Part shown: positions 1 through 10,328 of the stretch, one piece after another
Layout of the letters: the number at the start of each line of letters is the position of its first letter
How positions within the stretch are numbered: the first letter of the stretch is position 1
Translations under genes and position numbers: made by a program
Assembly (NCBI GenBank): GCA_032622095.1
Contig: CP136068.1
Location: 799,607 to 863,606 of the forward strand
DNA from: Siphonodentalium dalli
Lineage: Eukaryota; Mollusca; Scaphopoda; Gadilida; Siphonodentaliidae
Length of the DNA: 64,000 nt
Reading direction: 5' to 3'
The notes under the pieces: model-generated
What the model was told of the DNA's origin: nothing
Databases searched by the model: none
The model's input: only the letters and a program-made list of their open reading frames with translations

Positions 1-152
1 CAATCTTAGTTGTACTCTCGTAATTATCGGTACGATGAAACGGTGACGGAATCTGACGAGGTTTGCCGAATGTACAATCACCCAGTGAATTATCGATCGC
101 CCATGCGATACAAAAAAACCAAAAGCAATAAACACCACACTACGGTGGCGTA
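1..152. other. No recognisable feature
   Basis: Short AT-rich flank before the SINE head. I see no ORF, repeat or RNA signature in it. Confidence 0.5.
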
Positions 153-313
153 ATGATATGTTACAAAAGGGAAGTCGGTGGCCAAGAGGTAGCGTACTGG
201 TCTCTCGTGCTATCGGACCGGGGATCGCAACCTGGTCAGGGTATTCTGACAAAAATAAGAACTCGGTCAGATACCAAGTTTGTCAGGCTGAAAAGTCTCA
301 TTCGAGATCACTG
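153..313 (+). mobile_element. tRNA-derived SINE, 5' (head) part
   Basis: The sequence has a tRNA Ser/Leu-like head. An A-box-like TGGCCAAGAGGT lies near 179-190 and a B-box-like GGGATCGCAACC near 220-231, as in RNA polymerase III promoters. A second copy lies on the minus strand at about 38700-39012 and aligns through the head (AACCTGGTCAG, GTATTCTGA, ATACCAAGTT). In this copy the alignment breaks near position 300 and resumes at about 3658 (GACTTCCCCCCATTAC), so the SINE is split by the element at 314-3639. The short ORFs over it are shadows. Confidence 0.7.
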
Positions 314-3300
314 CCCTTACCGAAATCACAAGCCCTCGGTAAGCATTCAGGAAGGATTCGAATGCTTACAAATAAAGACTTAAATGAATCCTTATCTCAA
401 TCAATGCAATGGGCCAGTTACAGGCAAAATAAGCACTCGAAACAGAATTTAGCCCTCAATAGGGCCGACTTATTTAAATGAGCTAAGTACTCCCATAAGC
501 ACTCGAAGGCTTATTAAGCCTTCGAGGGTTTAGCTCATTTAAATAAGTCGACCCTATAGAAGGCTTGTTGGTTCCCGTAAGCACTCGAAGGCTAAATAAG
601 ACTTCATAATTTGCATATAAGGCTTCGAGGGGTTATATTTAAGGCTTCGAATCCTTATATGCAAATGATGAAGGCTTAAATGAAGCCTTACGAACCATGT
701 CTCGAATCCTTAAATTGGTCCCCGAATGCTAAAGATTATGGTGAAATGATGGCCTGTTTTCATAGAGTTACCTATACTGCATGGAAATGAGGGATAACTC
801 TATGCAGGATGCATGGGAATATGGGTGGTGTCATCAAAATTGGATATCCATTCTGGAGATGCTAGAAATAACAAAACAATTATGAAGTGATAACAATTTT
901 ATATTTGTGAAATGAACAATTTTGAGTATATATGTATATCAAGAATTTATGTTAGCTGTCACTATCATGTCCATGTTTAATGCAATTTGATTACTGTACT
1001 CTCAGGCTCCGCGTAGGTCGCCCCTAGCTAATAAATTGTTTAGGATATATGTCAATTACACTGGCGATGCATGCAGTCTCAGTCTTCTTTTCTGGGAGTC
1101 GTTTTCAAATTCTGAAATGAGAAATAGTAAACAAATTTTAAATTATGTTTACATCAGAAATAACTGAAATGATATTATTATGTTTCAGAAAATGAGTTAT
1201 GTGAATGATACAGTTGTTTGTAAATTGATCAAAATTGTATTGGACTGAATATTAATATTTTTAGCTAGCATTGAACTATTAAAATGCCCAAAAAATGATA
1301 TTGGTGATGTTTTTTGTGGATTTAACATCCGATAAACCAACCTTTGAGTGATAATCAGTTTATGATATCATTATGCAGGCATATCCAAAATTGAGATTAG
1401 ATAGCTGATTAGATATTCTAAATGTGTGCATTAACTGGAAGGAAATGGTTCAAATAATAAGAAAATAAGATATCCAATTTATAATATAATGCTAGTTTTA
1501 TAATGCTAATTTAACTTACTTTTTGCATTAATGCCCTTTGCTGTCATTTTCTTGTTAAATAGGAAATCATTGGACCAGCGATATGGTTTCATATAGGTTC
1601 CTATATCAATATTGCTCCTATAGGCTATAGGATATACATCCAACATGGCGGCGCGTCCCGTATCCAATCACGTGATTAAGAACGCTCTATATTACTAGTT
1701 TTGGAACCCATTGGCTTCCCTGCATTTAAATTACCATAGGTTCAAACAAGACGTGTATAATGTACTTGTTCAATATGCCAACATTATCTTCCTCTGAAAT
1801 TGATGTTACCATGCATATGATATACTAATAATTAATTAATTATGAATAATAAATAGATTATGTACACTGAAAATTCCACACAACCTTTTTAGTATTTACC
1901 CAAATATCAATTCATGCAGTTAATTGTCAACAGATGGAGATTATCAGTTTAAAAATCAATGCACAAAATTGAGCAGTTATTTTAAAGTCACAGAAAAATT
2001 ATGATACCATGCATCTATTTAATGCTGAATTTTTAAAATAACAGTTAAATAGATGGTATAATTATTTTCTTTGCTGACCCCAACATTATTTTTGTAACTC
2101 CATGCAAATTGTAATGCTGACAATTAATTGACCTGTATCTGTCAGGCAACCTCAGCAAAATTTCATATTTTTTGGAGACCTGTCAATTTAAAATGTTATT
2201 AACTATAAATTAAATTGCCATGCAGTGATTTATAATACTTAAATTACGAATAAAGTATAAATACAAACATCATCCTATATGTTATAATTTGATAAAATAA
2301 ATGCAAAGTATATACTCACCTGAATTTAAACTATCAGTAAATAATCCTGAATGTGACATAAAGAAAACCAATATAAACCTTGACTTCCCATTGTGAGCTA
2401 TCCACAGTTTGTGAATTTGAGAAAATTCCATCTGGTCTCAATTTGCATTGAGGGCAAGTCAGGGTGATTACATAACAGGTACTCATAGACACAGAGCCAA
2501 GCAGTTGTCCCAATTAAATAGTAGGATTGATTACAATGTTAAAGTGATTTATTACTGGCAATGAGATGAATCAGACTTATACAGGGATGTGGCTAGATGG
2601 TCTCCATTGGGCAAGGGGGTGTTCACCTTGGAATTTCCAACTACATTTCCTCCCTTGCACCAAACCCCCAAATTGCACCCTCCCACTTGGGCTTTGCTTT
2701 TTCTCAATTGGTACCTTGGATGATATAGACTAGCTGTTCTGAATTATCAGTGGGCCAACATATCTTGAGAAAAATATAGAGATCTTGAGAAAATTGCAAA
2801 ATCTCCTATAAAATTATTTATTGCTTTAGGTTGTCTCAAAATGTTCTTATCCATGGGAATTTTCCTATAGGAAATACGGTCCTATAATTTTCCTAATGTG
2901 AATCGTCATTTCCAATATGATTCCTATAGGTTCCTATATGACATTTCCATATGGGGTCCTACAAGTTGAAAAATTATTAATTGTATTAATTATTAATTAA
3001 TTTTAATTTATTAAAATTCGGATTAAACCACAATATTTACACCATGTGAAAGCTTGACAAATTCTGAATATTTTCAAATGTATATTGCCAAACAAATTGT
3101 TAAAACTACAAATTTGCCAAATAATTATTAATTTTTCCATATATTTCTCCATGTTGGACTTCGTTAATGTGCAGCTTCAGATTCAGAACAGTTTTGTATT
3201 GAAATATTCTAAGTCGAGCATCGATGGCTAAGAGGCCAACAATATATTGAAGCCTTAATTTGAATGCTGATTTTAGAGTCATATGTCTGGCTGAAGTCTA

Positions 3301-3639
3301 AATTTTATTAGTTAACAGAAAATGTTAGCCTTCGCCAGAAGCCCTCATTTTCCAGAGTGCTTATGTGGGAGACCTAAGGATTCGATTCCTTATCGAGTGC
3401 TTATACCTGTACTGCATCTTAATCACTCGAGTCCTAAGCGAGTGCATTCGAGTCCTAAGCGAGTGCTTACTGTGATCGATATAAGCACTCGAGTCCTAAG
3501 CGAGTGCTTACTGTGATCGATATAAGCACTCGAGTCCTAAGCGAATGCTTATTACATGTGATTGACATAAGCACTCGAATCCTTGGCGAATGCTTGTTGA
3601 AGGCTTATTAAGCCATTTAGCCTTCATGCTCGGTAAGGG
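314..3639. mobile_element. 3.3 kb non-autonomous DNA transposon inserted in a SINE
   Basis: The ends are short inverted repeats: CCCTTACCGA at 314-323 and TCGGTAAGGG at 3630-3639. Inside each end lie repeated palindromic modules containing AAGCACTCGA and TCGAGTGCTTA (about 340-720 and 3340-3600). At the right end these form a 41-bp tandem repeat (from 3481) whose unit is itself an inverted repeat. Subterminal repeat clusters of this kind are typical of transposase binding regions. The 2.6 kb interior is AT-rich with no ORF, and holds CCTATAGG-rich stretches (1590-1640, 2860-2960) and a fragment of the CAGGGAYRTGGC family (2582-2700). No clear target-site duplication is visible, so the superfamily is open. 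Confidence 0.6.
3421..3600. repeat. Subterminal 41-bp tandem repeat of palindromic units
   Basis: Units of the form TAAGCACTCG - AGTCCTAAG - CGAGTGCTTA recur with an exact 41-bp step between 3481 and 3522. More degenerate copies lie before and after. Each unit can fold into a 10-bp-stem hairpin. The repeat belongs to the right end of the 314-3639 element. Confidence 0.75.
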
Positions 3640-3900
3640 TGAATAAAGATCCGAATGCAAAAATGCCGACTTCCCCCCATTACAACACTTGTCCAGGTAT
3701 GGTGTCGTGGGCGCAGTACGCTGTCCGATCGGGCGCAGACATTAATGGCTGACCCGTGTACACGCCTCGGTGTGTGCACATTTAAGAACGCTACTGGAGT
3801 CACCACAGGGTTATAAAGTTACTCGGCCGTGGTAGCACCTGGACCTCCACATAATCCTCAGCAAATTGAGGGCGATGGAGTATTAAGTAGATAGATAGAT
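3640..3900 (+). mobile_element. SINE 3' part, ending in a GATA-type tail
   Basis: Resumes the SINE interrupted at 314. CGACTTCCCCCCATTACAAC and the following 'TTGTCCAGGTAT' segment match the minus-strand copy near 38830-38890. The element ends in a TAGATAGATAGATA microsatellite (about 3884-3900), a usual SINE or LINE 3' tail. The 60-aa minus ORF across it is a shadow. Confidence 0.6.
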
Positions 3901-3987
3901 ATATCACTTACACTATATTACTTCCATTAGTATAATTTATAAAGTCGGAAAAAATAACGCAGGGAATATATTTTTCAATTTTCTTAA

Positions 3988-4436
3988 AGGTATACTCAAT
4001 CCGATCAGACACTCATAAATTACTATATCTTTTGCTTCGGGGTAAAAAATAATTGATTCGAGTCGAGGAACCTACCAATCAACGCTCAGGGTGATCAGAA
4101 ATCAATATTTGAAGTGTTGTTATTTCTATTTTTTCTGGCCCAGAACACTCCGTCAAAAGGATGTTCTCGGTCAAAATTGCGTTATTTATATATTACCACT
4201 TGATTTTAGAGTTATCCATCCTCGTCTGTTTGAATAGTGTTTCTGGTGTACACATCTCGAGAAAATTGCGAATTTAGGGGCAATTTAATATTAGTACCGG
4301 TACATATCTCGAGAAAATTACAAATTTCAAAAATCAATATCTAATAACTCTGAGCTTTGTTTGATGGGTTCCTCGACTCGAACCAAATATTTAATTATTT
4401 TTTACCCCTGAAGCCAAAGTAGTAATTTAAGAGTGC
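3988..4436. mobile_element. TTAA MITE (AGGTACTCAATCC family), copy 1
   Basis: The left end TTAA-AGGTATACTCAATCCGA is clear. The interior is an imperfect foldback: GGCTTCGGGG, 'ATTCGAGTCGAGGAACC' and 'GGCCCAGAACAC' on the left are mirrored by 'GGTTCCTCGACTCGAA' and 'CCCCTGAAGCC' on the right. The right terminal repeat is eroded, ending GAGTGC before a TTAA at 4437-4440. Interiors of this family share CACTTGATTTTAGAGTTATC. Confidence 0.75.
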
Positions 4437-4478
4437 TTAATCGTTTTGAGTACCTTTTAATAATGTACTTCACTGTAG

Positions 4479-4567
4479 GTGAAGGTCCAAACCTGAAATT
4501 GCACAATTTAAGTGACTTTATGAGTGATTTTGATTTTCGTCGGTTACAATTATGGAAATTATCCTGG
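4479..4567 (+). CDS. Putative internal exon of an unidentified host gene
   Basis: The segment is preceded by CTTCACTGTAG (acceptor) and followed by GTAATT (donor). Between them a single frame of 29 codons is open and reads like coding sequence, including NLSDFMSDFDFRRLQL. It enters with two bases of a codon and ends on a codon boundary. It could belong to the same plus-strand gene as the segments at 5971 and 7260, although the phases do not join directly, so a further exon would be needed. I do not recognise the protein. It may also be a chance open stretch beside the MITE. Confidence 0.3.
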
Positions 4568-4838
4568 GTAATTAACTCATTGTTTATTGCGATATATGTT
4601 CACAAAAGTTACATAAAAGCATGCAATCTCAAGCTGGTAACACCCCATGATGTTTAGTAGATTATTAAGGAACAAATATTAACACAGCAATATATTCCCT
4701 GCCTTGTTTGTTCAATGGGTTAAATTTAATACTTAATTAGCACGGTACGCGCATGACAGCCTTTGTTTACTCATAAATCTCGTTGCTTTGACATTCAACA
4801 GATTCGAACAGACCTCTGATATACACATGCTTGAAAGC

Positions 4839-5024
4839 CTACCCTCTATTTTCGTATACGCAAACTTGAGCGGCCATTTGATCTAATCCGAAGACATACA
4901 CGCAAGATAATTCCTGCCAACGATTCTGTCCACCATTGAAGAGAAATGGGTCACTTATGGTTGTGACTTGGTCCACAACAGCATTAACCCAACCAATATC
5001 ACAAGCTGTGGACCGAAAAGACAT
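4839..5024 (-). CDS. Possible minus-strand exon, unidentified
   Basis: A 61-codon minus-strand frame with coding-like composition, including CDIGWVNAVVDQ and ELSCVYVFGLDQMAAQVCVY. An acceptor-like TTTTCGGTCCACAG lies at its upstream side, so the exon would start near 5005. The frame ends at a stop that overlaps a possible GTAGGC donor. I recognise no domain. It lies on the opposite strand to the neighbouring putative exons, so it is a separate gene fragment or a false call. Confidence 0.25.
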   Translation of the reverse strand: MSFRSTACDIGWVNAVVDQVTTISDPFLFNGGQNRWQELSCVYVFGLDQMAAQVCVYENRG

Positions 5025-5099
5025 GGTCTATCACAACTGAACATGCCATGCTGTGGTACACGTACCAGTGTTACTACGGTAGCATCAAATACATACATT

Positions 5100-5558
5100 T
5101 ATGCCCTAAATAATTGACCCCTTAACCAGTGTATTTCCAGTAATTATTTGGGGACACCTGTTTTATATGCCAAAGTCATATCTGAAGGCCACAACCCTAA
5201 GTTGGTGGGAGAGTATGAGCTGGCCTCCCCCTGGAACTACGTACTGCCATAAAATGACAATTTATTGCTTTATTTGATCATTTAGTGTTGTGTTTGTTTT
5301 ATAGTAGTATTGGTCAAAAACAAATTATGTTAGTATTTTTATTCTCTTTCTAACTGTTTTTGGGCACCTGGAGTTTGGGCGCCCATACTAGTACCTGTTA
5401 CAGGTACCAAAACTGGCCTAGAAACTACCCTGCCCTTAACCACAGCAGAATTATTGGTAACTTTTCAGGATTTTCACGATATGGTCGGAAATATGGTTTG
5501 TTGCCATTCGTCGTAAATCTCTCTGCTGTGGTTAAGAAGTGGATTATTTAGGGCATTA
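5100..5558. mobile_element. MITE with TAATGCCCTAAATAAT ends (CCACAGCAGA family)
   Basis: The left end near 5100 reads ATGCCCTAAATAATTGACCC. The right end (5525-5558), on the opposite strand, reads TAATGCCCTAAATAATCCAC followed by TTCTTAACCACAGCAGA. The right-hand 130 bp form an inner foldback and match the left part of the larger element at 11495-12587 (GGAAATATGGNTTGTTGCCA). It abuts the next MITE directly. Confidence 0.6.
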
Positions 5559-5922
5559 CTCTTGGGCTCCAAATAAATAAGCAAACTCAAAATTTCTATA
5601 CCATGATTCTGATATCAAAATGCTGAGCTTAATAACTTTGTGCAAATTGTGCATGTACATATTTCAAGTACCGGGGGTATATGTCAATGTCATACATGTT
5701 AACATTTAAATATTGAATAAAACACCACGTGACACATACTAGGTTGTCGATTCGTAAAGTTGACCTGCAATAAAAATAATTTGTTTAAGCAGTTATGTTG
5801 ATGTTTTGCTCAATGTTCACCCTGCAGTGGCTGCACTATTATTTGGGTCTGCACTTTTATTAACTTTCAATGGAATTTCACCTCTGCAGTATTATTTGGG
5901 CCTGCACTTTTATTTGGAGCAT
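5559..5922. mobile_element. MITE with CTCTTGGGCTCCAAATAA ends, truncated copy
   Basis: Starts TA-CTCTTGGGCTCCAAATAA and ends with TTTTATTTGGAGC, lacking the last bases of the right terminus. The body matches the complete copy at 10329-10770 in inverse orientation: 'CAGACCCAAATAATAGTGCAG' blocks and 'TTGATGTTTTGCTCA'. Confidence 0.65.
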
Positions 5923-5970
5923 GAATATTCTGTATACCGTTACCTTAATTATTAATTTATTTCTTTTCAG

Positions 5971-6117
5971 CAGCTTGAAGACTCCTATTGCCCTGATCAT
6001 GCCTGATGGTCCCATAATACTGGTATATATGATGGCATCAATACCAGACATGACTAGTCATATCCACAGCCTTTACCACCACATCACCCTCAAGAATGTT
6101 CCCAATATCAATATTTG
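5971..6117 (+). CDS. Putative internal exon of an unidentified host gene
   Basis: This has the strongest splice signals in the left part of the window: ATTTATTTCTTTTCAG immediately before 5971 and GTAAGTTGG from 6118. One frame only is open across the 147 bases, with motifs such as IMPDGPIILVYMMASIPD and SLYHHITLKNVPNI. It begins with one base of a codon and ends with two. An alternative acceptor three bases downstream (CAGCAG) keeps the same frame. I do not recognise a family. It could continue to the exon-like segment at 7260, but the direct join would create a stop, so either another exon lies between them or one call is wrong. Confidence 0.42.
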
Positions 6118-7086
6118 GTAAGTTGGTTTTAATAATAGATCTGATCTTCTCCAATATCATTGTGATGCTCATGAATGATGGCATGACATATAGTTACATG
6201 GAATGGCATGATTGAATATAAACCATTTTGTGATTGTGAACATGTACAAAATTAGAGGTTGTAAAATGAATTTAAAAAAAAAAGAAGTAGAATCTACTAA
6301 TGCTGAGCTTCAATGGCAGGAATGTGCAGATATTTGGTCAAGATTTCAACAGTTAACATTTCTTTGATATCATGCCTTATATTAATTAAGGGGGGGGGGT
6401 GAAATGACCAGTTTTGAATGTTAAGTTATGCATGAAGCAGTTGTTTGGGAACTAAAGCAGGTATATCATTGAACCGTCATAACATTTAACTGACAAGTGC
6501 ACTAGGTGAATTATAAAATTTACCTATAATTTTATTATAATGGATCAAGTTAAAATCTGACCCACCTGTGACCAGATAACTAGTAAAATACCTATGTTCA
6601 ATACAACCTCAACTCACAAGTATTTGAGTATTTGAAACTTAGTATTTGCAACTCTATAACTTAATTTGGAGAGCCCTTAGTATGTAAAATTTGTCACTTG
6701 GCCTTAAGATGGTCATCTCTTCCTGTATACATTTTAGATATTTTCCGGGTTAGAAGATATTAAATATGAGTCGAGGAAAGCTGCCAATTTCCTGAATTGA
6801 TTATACATGTATATACACTCATAAAATTAAATTTCATCTATCTGTCTGTCTATGGGCAACTAAATGTCAGATCCTCTTGAGCTGAAAATTATACAAAGGG
6901 ATCAATTAACCTGGGGAGTGTCGGGACAGATAGACCTGTATCGGACTATCAGATAGGTGCCTTTGACGTCAGATGTCTTAAAATGGTACTAATAATTATT
7001 TTGACTAAATAATTTAGCAATAGAATGCTATTACCAAAATATTAACCATTTTATATCGGGAGATGTACTGGTGCAGCATTAAAGAT

Positions 7087-7165
7087 CCTGTGCCAGTGCA
7101 TTCTCTTATATATGTGAGGCTCCCCATGGGAGGCTTGTATATATAAGAGAATGCATCGGTACAGG
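7087..7165. repeat. 79-bp imperfect palindrome
   Basis: Arms reading GCATTCTCTTATATAT on one strand and its complement flank a CATG centre (CTCCC-CATG-GGAG). The outer parts CCTGTGCCAG and CGGTACAGG pair with a few mismatches. The same arm, AAGAGAATGCATTGGCACAG, recurs at 59001 directly after the scaffold gap, so this is a dispersed foldback repeat. Confidence 0.7.
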
Positions 7166-7259
7166 TTTTTCTCAAAATTTCAGGAAGCTCCAGAAATGAA
7201 AAAGTTAAATAGGATTCTTCTGAGTTTAATATAATTTTCTATTTCTTATTTTTTTGAAG

Positions 7260-7454
7260 ATTGCGGATGAAACTTGGCAGAATGAGAGCCAAAAACCTAT
7301 CAACAGACCAATCATTCAATTCGAAGGACTTAAGAAACACATAATGGCCGTGAGCATCCGCTGGCTGGAAGATGGGACCCTCGATTGCTGCTCATTCTGG
7401 AATCTGTTTGTGAACAAGATTTGTGTTCCTATGACCTATATCTTCTGGATTTAA
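7260..7454 (+). CDS. Putative terminal exon, unidentified host gene
   Basis: A long pyrimidine tract ending TTATTTTTTTGAAG precedes 7260. A 65-codon frame follows to a TAA stop, with IADETWQNESQKPINRP, KKHIMAVSIRWLEDGTL and DCCSFW. The stretch is duplicated immediately downstream. The duplicate keeps KKHMMAVSIGFLEDGT-ECCSF and then hits a stop, which suggests that the ancestral stop may have been at that point and that this copy reads through after a deletion. Function unknown. The phase does not join directly to the exon at 5971. Confidence 0.35.
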   Translation: MADETWQNESQKPINRPIIQFEGLKKHIMAVSIRWLEDGTLDCCSFWNLFVNKICVPMTYIFWI

Positions 7455-7812
7455 AGTGCAATCTTCTGTCACATGTGACAATGTAGGAGTGGCTTAGTGG
7501 AACCGGGAAACTACTAATACAAGGCATTATTCTTAATTAATTCAAATTGATACGAAACTCAAAACAAAATACGTAAGAAACACATGATGGCAGTGAGCAT
7601 AGGATTTCTGGAAGATGGAACCGTGGAATGCTGCTCATTCTAGGAAAGTGTCTGCTAGTAAAGTGTATAATCTGTTTGTTACCAAGATTTGTTTCCTATA
7701 TCTTCTGGATTTAAAGTGTAATCTTCTGTCACATGTGACAATGTGGGAGTGGCTTAGTGGAACATGGAAACTACTGATACAACGTGCTATTCTTATTTCA
7801 AATTGATATCAT
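7333..7812 (+). repeat. Tandem duplication (two units of about 240 bp) of a terminal exon and 3' region
   Basis: Unit 1 (7333-7571) and unit 2 (7576-7812) align along their whole length. Both contain GAAACACATRATGGC, 'GAAGATGGRACC', CTTCTGTCACATGTGACAAT and 'GGAGTGGCTTAGTGGAAC'. Unit 2 has an in-frame TAG after the CCSF codons and an extra stretch absent from unit 1, so it is a non-coding or decayed copy. Confidence 0.8.
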
Positions 7813-8175
7813 AATCCAGAACAAAATGACTGGCAATGTTTATCAATCTACAAACTTGGAGACATACTATAAACAGGACATAATACGTGATAATCAGAAT
7901 AAGTGGCAATGTACATGGGACAAGTCTCACATGTAACAACAACAACTAGGCAATGAGTTCATTGTTTATTAAAATAATATTTATTTCCATTATATCATTT
8001 GTTTGTTGATTTATTTCTGATTGCACATTAAATTTTAAATATAATTAAGAAATTACCGCATGCCATATTATGGTACGTACCATAGTCCTCTGACATTAAT
8101 TTTAACATTAACACAAAAAGCCATTCAACGATGTATTCAAGGTTTCTGACTTTCTATATAGTTTCCAGAATTTAA

Positions 8176-8635
8176 AGGTACTCAATCCGATCAGACGCTC
8201 ATAAATTACTATTTCTTTGGCTTCGGGGGTAAAACATATTTGATGCGAGTCGAGGAACCCACCCATGAAAGCTCAGAGTGATCAGATATTGATTTTTGTA
8301 GTTTGTTATTTCTCGAGATGTGTAATAATATGTGGCCCAGAAACACATTGTAAAACAGAAGGTCTCGGGTCAAAATTGCGGATGAAGATGGATAACTCTA
8401 AAATCAAGTGGTAATGTGGTCAAATTTTGTAATACTTAAGTGATAATACGGCCATATTTTGTTGAACAAAATGTTGATAAATAACAAGTTTTGGGAAATT
8501 TGATACCATAGTTAACAGTGGTTATGTTAGCATTATTTCGTTGCAATAAATTGATTCTGATAACTATAGCGTATGGAAGAAATATTTTTGTTGCATATTG
8601 ACGATATGGGGAACGTCTGATCGGATTGAGTCCCT
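8176..8635. mobile_element. TTAA MITE (AGGTACTCAATCC family), copy 2, complete
   Basis: The core runs from AGGTACTCAATCCGATCAGA to GTCTGATCGGATTGAGTCCC and is flanked on both sides by TTAA (8172-8175 and 8636-8639). The inner sequence carries the family motifs GGCTTCGGGGG, GAGTCGAGGAACC and GATAACTCTAAAATCAAGTG. Confidence 0.85.
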
Positions 8636-8802
8636 TTAATTAACTAAAAATTATGAGAACAGGATTTATAGTCTAAATGTATCTATCAATAAAATAATAA
8701 TTGGCGAGTGAGTCGGAGTCATGAACCTCTTAATTCTGCTCTTCTAGCTACCGGTACCAGTATCGTTTTCAGTTTGCAAAACTCATTCTTGAGATCAATT
8801 AA

Positions 8803-8850
8803 AGGTACTCAATCCGATCAGACGGTCCCATATCACCAAGATACAACAAC
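8803..8850 (+). mobile_element. TTAA MITE fragment, copy 3 (left end only)
   Basis: TTAA followed by AGGTACTCAATCCGATCAGA and CGGTCCCATAT. The right end is not recognisable, so only the terminus remains. Confidence 0.6.
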
Positions 8851-9051
8851 AACATTACATACATGTATGCTTTTCTTACTTTTGAACATAACATGCAAGT
8901 CTCTTTTCTGTTCTGGCTATTAGAAGCCAAGACATTCCATATAAGTACTATTAAAGTTGCACATCTGATTTAATTTTGCGAAAACATAGTTTTGCTGGTG
9001 TTGGCAAATGCTCGTTAAAACCATGGTTGGATTACCGTTGGTTCAAAGTTT

Positions 9052-9597
9052 GCCCAACATTGGTACCACGCATTGGGCCAACGTTGAGCCAATGGTGGCC
9101 CAACATTGACCCAACGGTTGGCAAATGGTATTGCTATTGGCAAATGCTGGCAAATTTACGTGGAACTAGTATAGGTTGGCACATTGGTCCAACGGTTGGC
9201 ATTTGGTTGGGCCAACGTTGGCCCAACCAAATGCCAACCGTTGGGCCAACATATAAGGTTGGCCAAACGTTGGGTCAACGTTGGCCCAACCAAATGCCAA
9301 CCGTTGGCAAATGGTTGGGCTGCTCGTTGGGCCAACGGTTGGCAATTGGTTGGGCCAACGTTGGGCCAACCAATTGCCAACCGTATAAGGTTGGCAAAAT
9401 TTTATCCGTTGGCAATACGTTGGCAATACGTTGGCAGAATATGGAACGTTGGCTGGTATACGTTGGCCCAACCAATTGCCAACCGTTGGCCCAACGAGCA
9501 GCCCAACGAGCAGCCCAACCATTTGCCAACCGTTGGGCCAACGTTGGCCCAACGTTGGGCCAACGGTTGGCAAATGGTTGGGCCAACGTAGTTATGC
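9052..9597. repeat. CCAACGTTGG palindromic low-complexity repeat
   Basis: About 540 bp are built from TTGGCCCAAC, CCAACGTTGG, GGTTGGCAAATGG and their complements. The block from about 9290 to 9420 is repeated inverted from about 9440 to 9590, including GCTGCTCGTTGGGCCAACGG, so the region can form a long hairpin with an AT-richer centre around 9425-9445. Long overlapping frames on both strands (GPTLGQRWPN-like peptides) follow from the stop-poor repeat and are not genes. Confidence 0.85.
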
Positions 9598-9930
9598 TAT
9601 CTGGGTTAACAGCTTGTTTCTTTATTAATTGTGTATACTAAATGCTGGTACTAGCACGTAGTTTAAATTAACTGCAAATGTACACATCCCAGTTATTATC
9701 TGGAAGCAATTCAAAGTTTCTATCAGATTTTTTTTAGATTTTTAATTTCAAATATTTTACTGTTTCTGTTTGTTGAATTTGAATGTCAAGACTCGGTCAG
9801 ACTCAGACATACTCACATACCGGGTAGTAATAGTTAGCCAATCTGTGTAAGTATTTAGTTTAAGTAATATATTGGATAGTCGTGTTATAACTTAAGAGTT
9901 GTAACATATATCTATGTATAAGTTTGCTGC

Positions 9931-9956
9931 GGGGGGGGGGGCGGGGGGGGGGGGGA
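9931..9956 (+). repeat. Poly-G tract
   Basis: About 24 G residues broken once by a C. It borders the truncated MITE copy at 9957. Confidence 0.8.
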
Positions 9957-10160
9957 CTCTGAGCAAAACATCAACTGGTTAAACAAATTATTTTTACAGT
10001 AGATGAAGTACATGTATAGGAATCAACATAATATATTAGTATGATTGTGTCATGGGTGTTTTATTCAATATTGAAACTGTTCACTCACATGTGTGCGCCA
10101 TATACTTTAATATGCACATGCATAAAGTTATCATATATAGTAAGCTGGTACATGTATCAG
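9957..10160. mobile_element. Fragment of the CTCTTGGGC MITE
   Basis: Matches the interior of the complete copy at 10329-10770: CTGAGCAAAACATCAAC, TTATTCAATAT and GTTCACACGTATGCCATATA-like sequence. It has no termini of its own. Confidence 0.55.
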
Positions 10161-10328
10161 GATCATTTTGAAAAATATACAAAGGAAATTGAAACTAATT
10201 TCCAATAAAAGCTCATGCCAAAGTAATCATATGGGCATGAGTAAATTGTAATTATATCCTGAACATTTTAATTCCAAATTATTCTGAAATACATGTACAC
10301 AATAGTTTTTGCATACATTCATCTATTA

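Noticed and set aside
153-3806. Short ORFs in the SINE and 3.3 kb element
   Set aside because: They fall in tRNA-derived or palindromic repeat sequence with no protein motif.
8976-9641. Long ORFs on both strands (up to 221 codons)
   Set aside because: They are produced by stop-poor CCAACGTTGG repeats in several overlapping frames and have no independent coding evidence.
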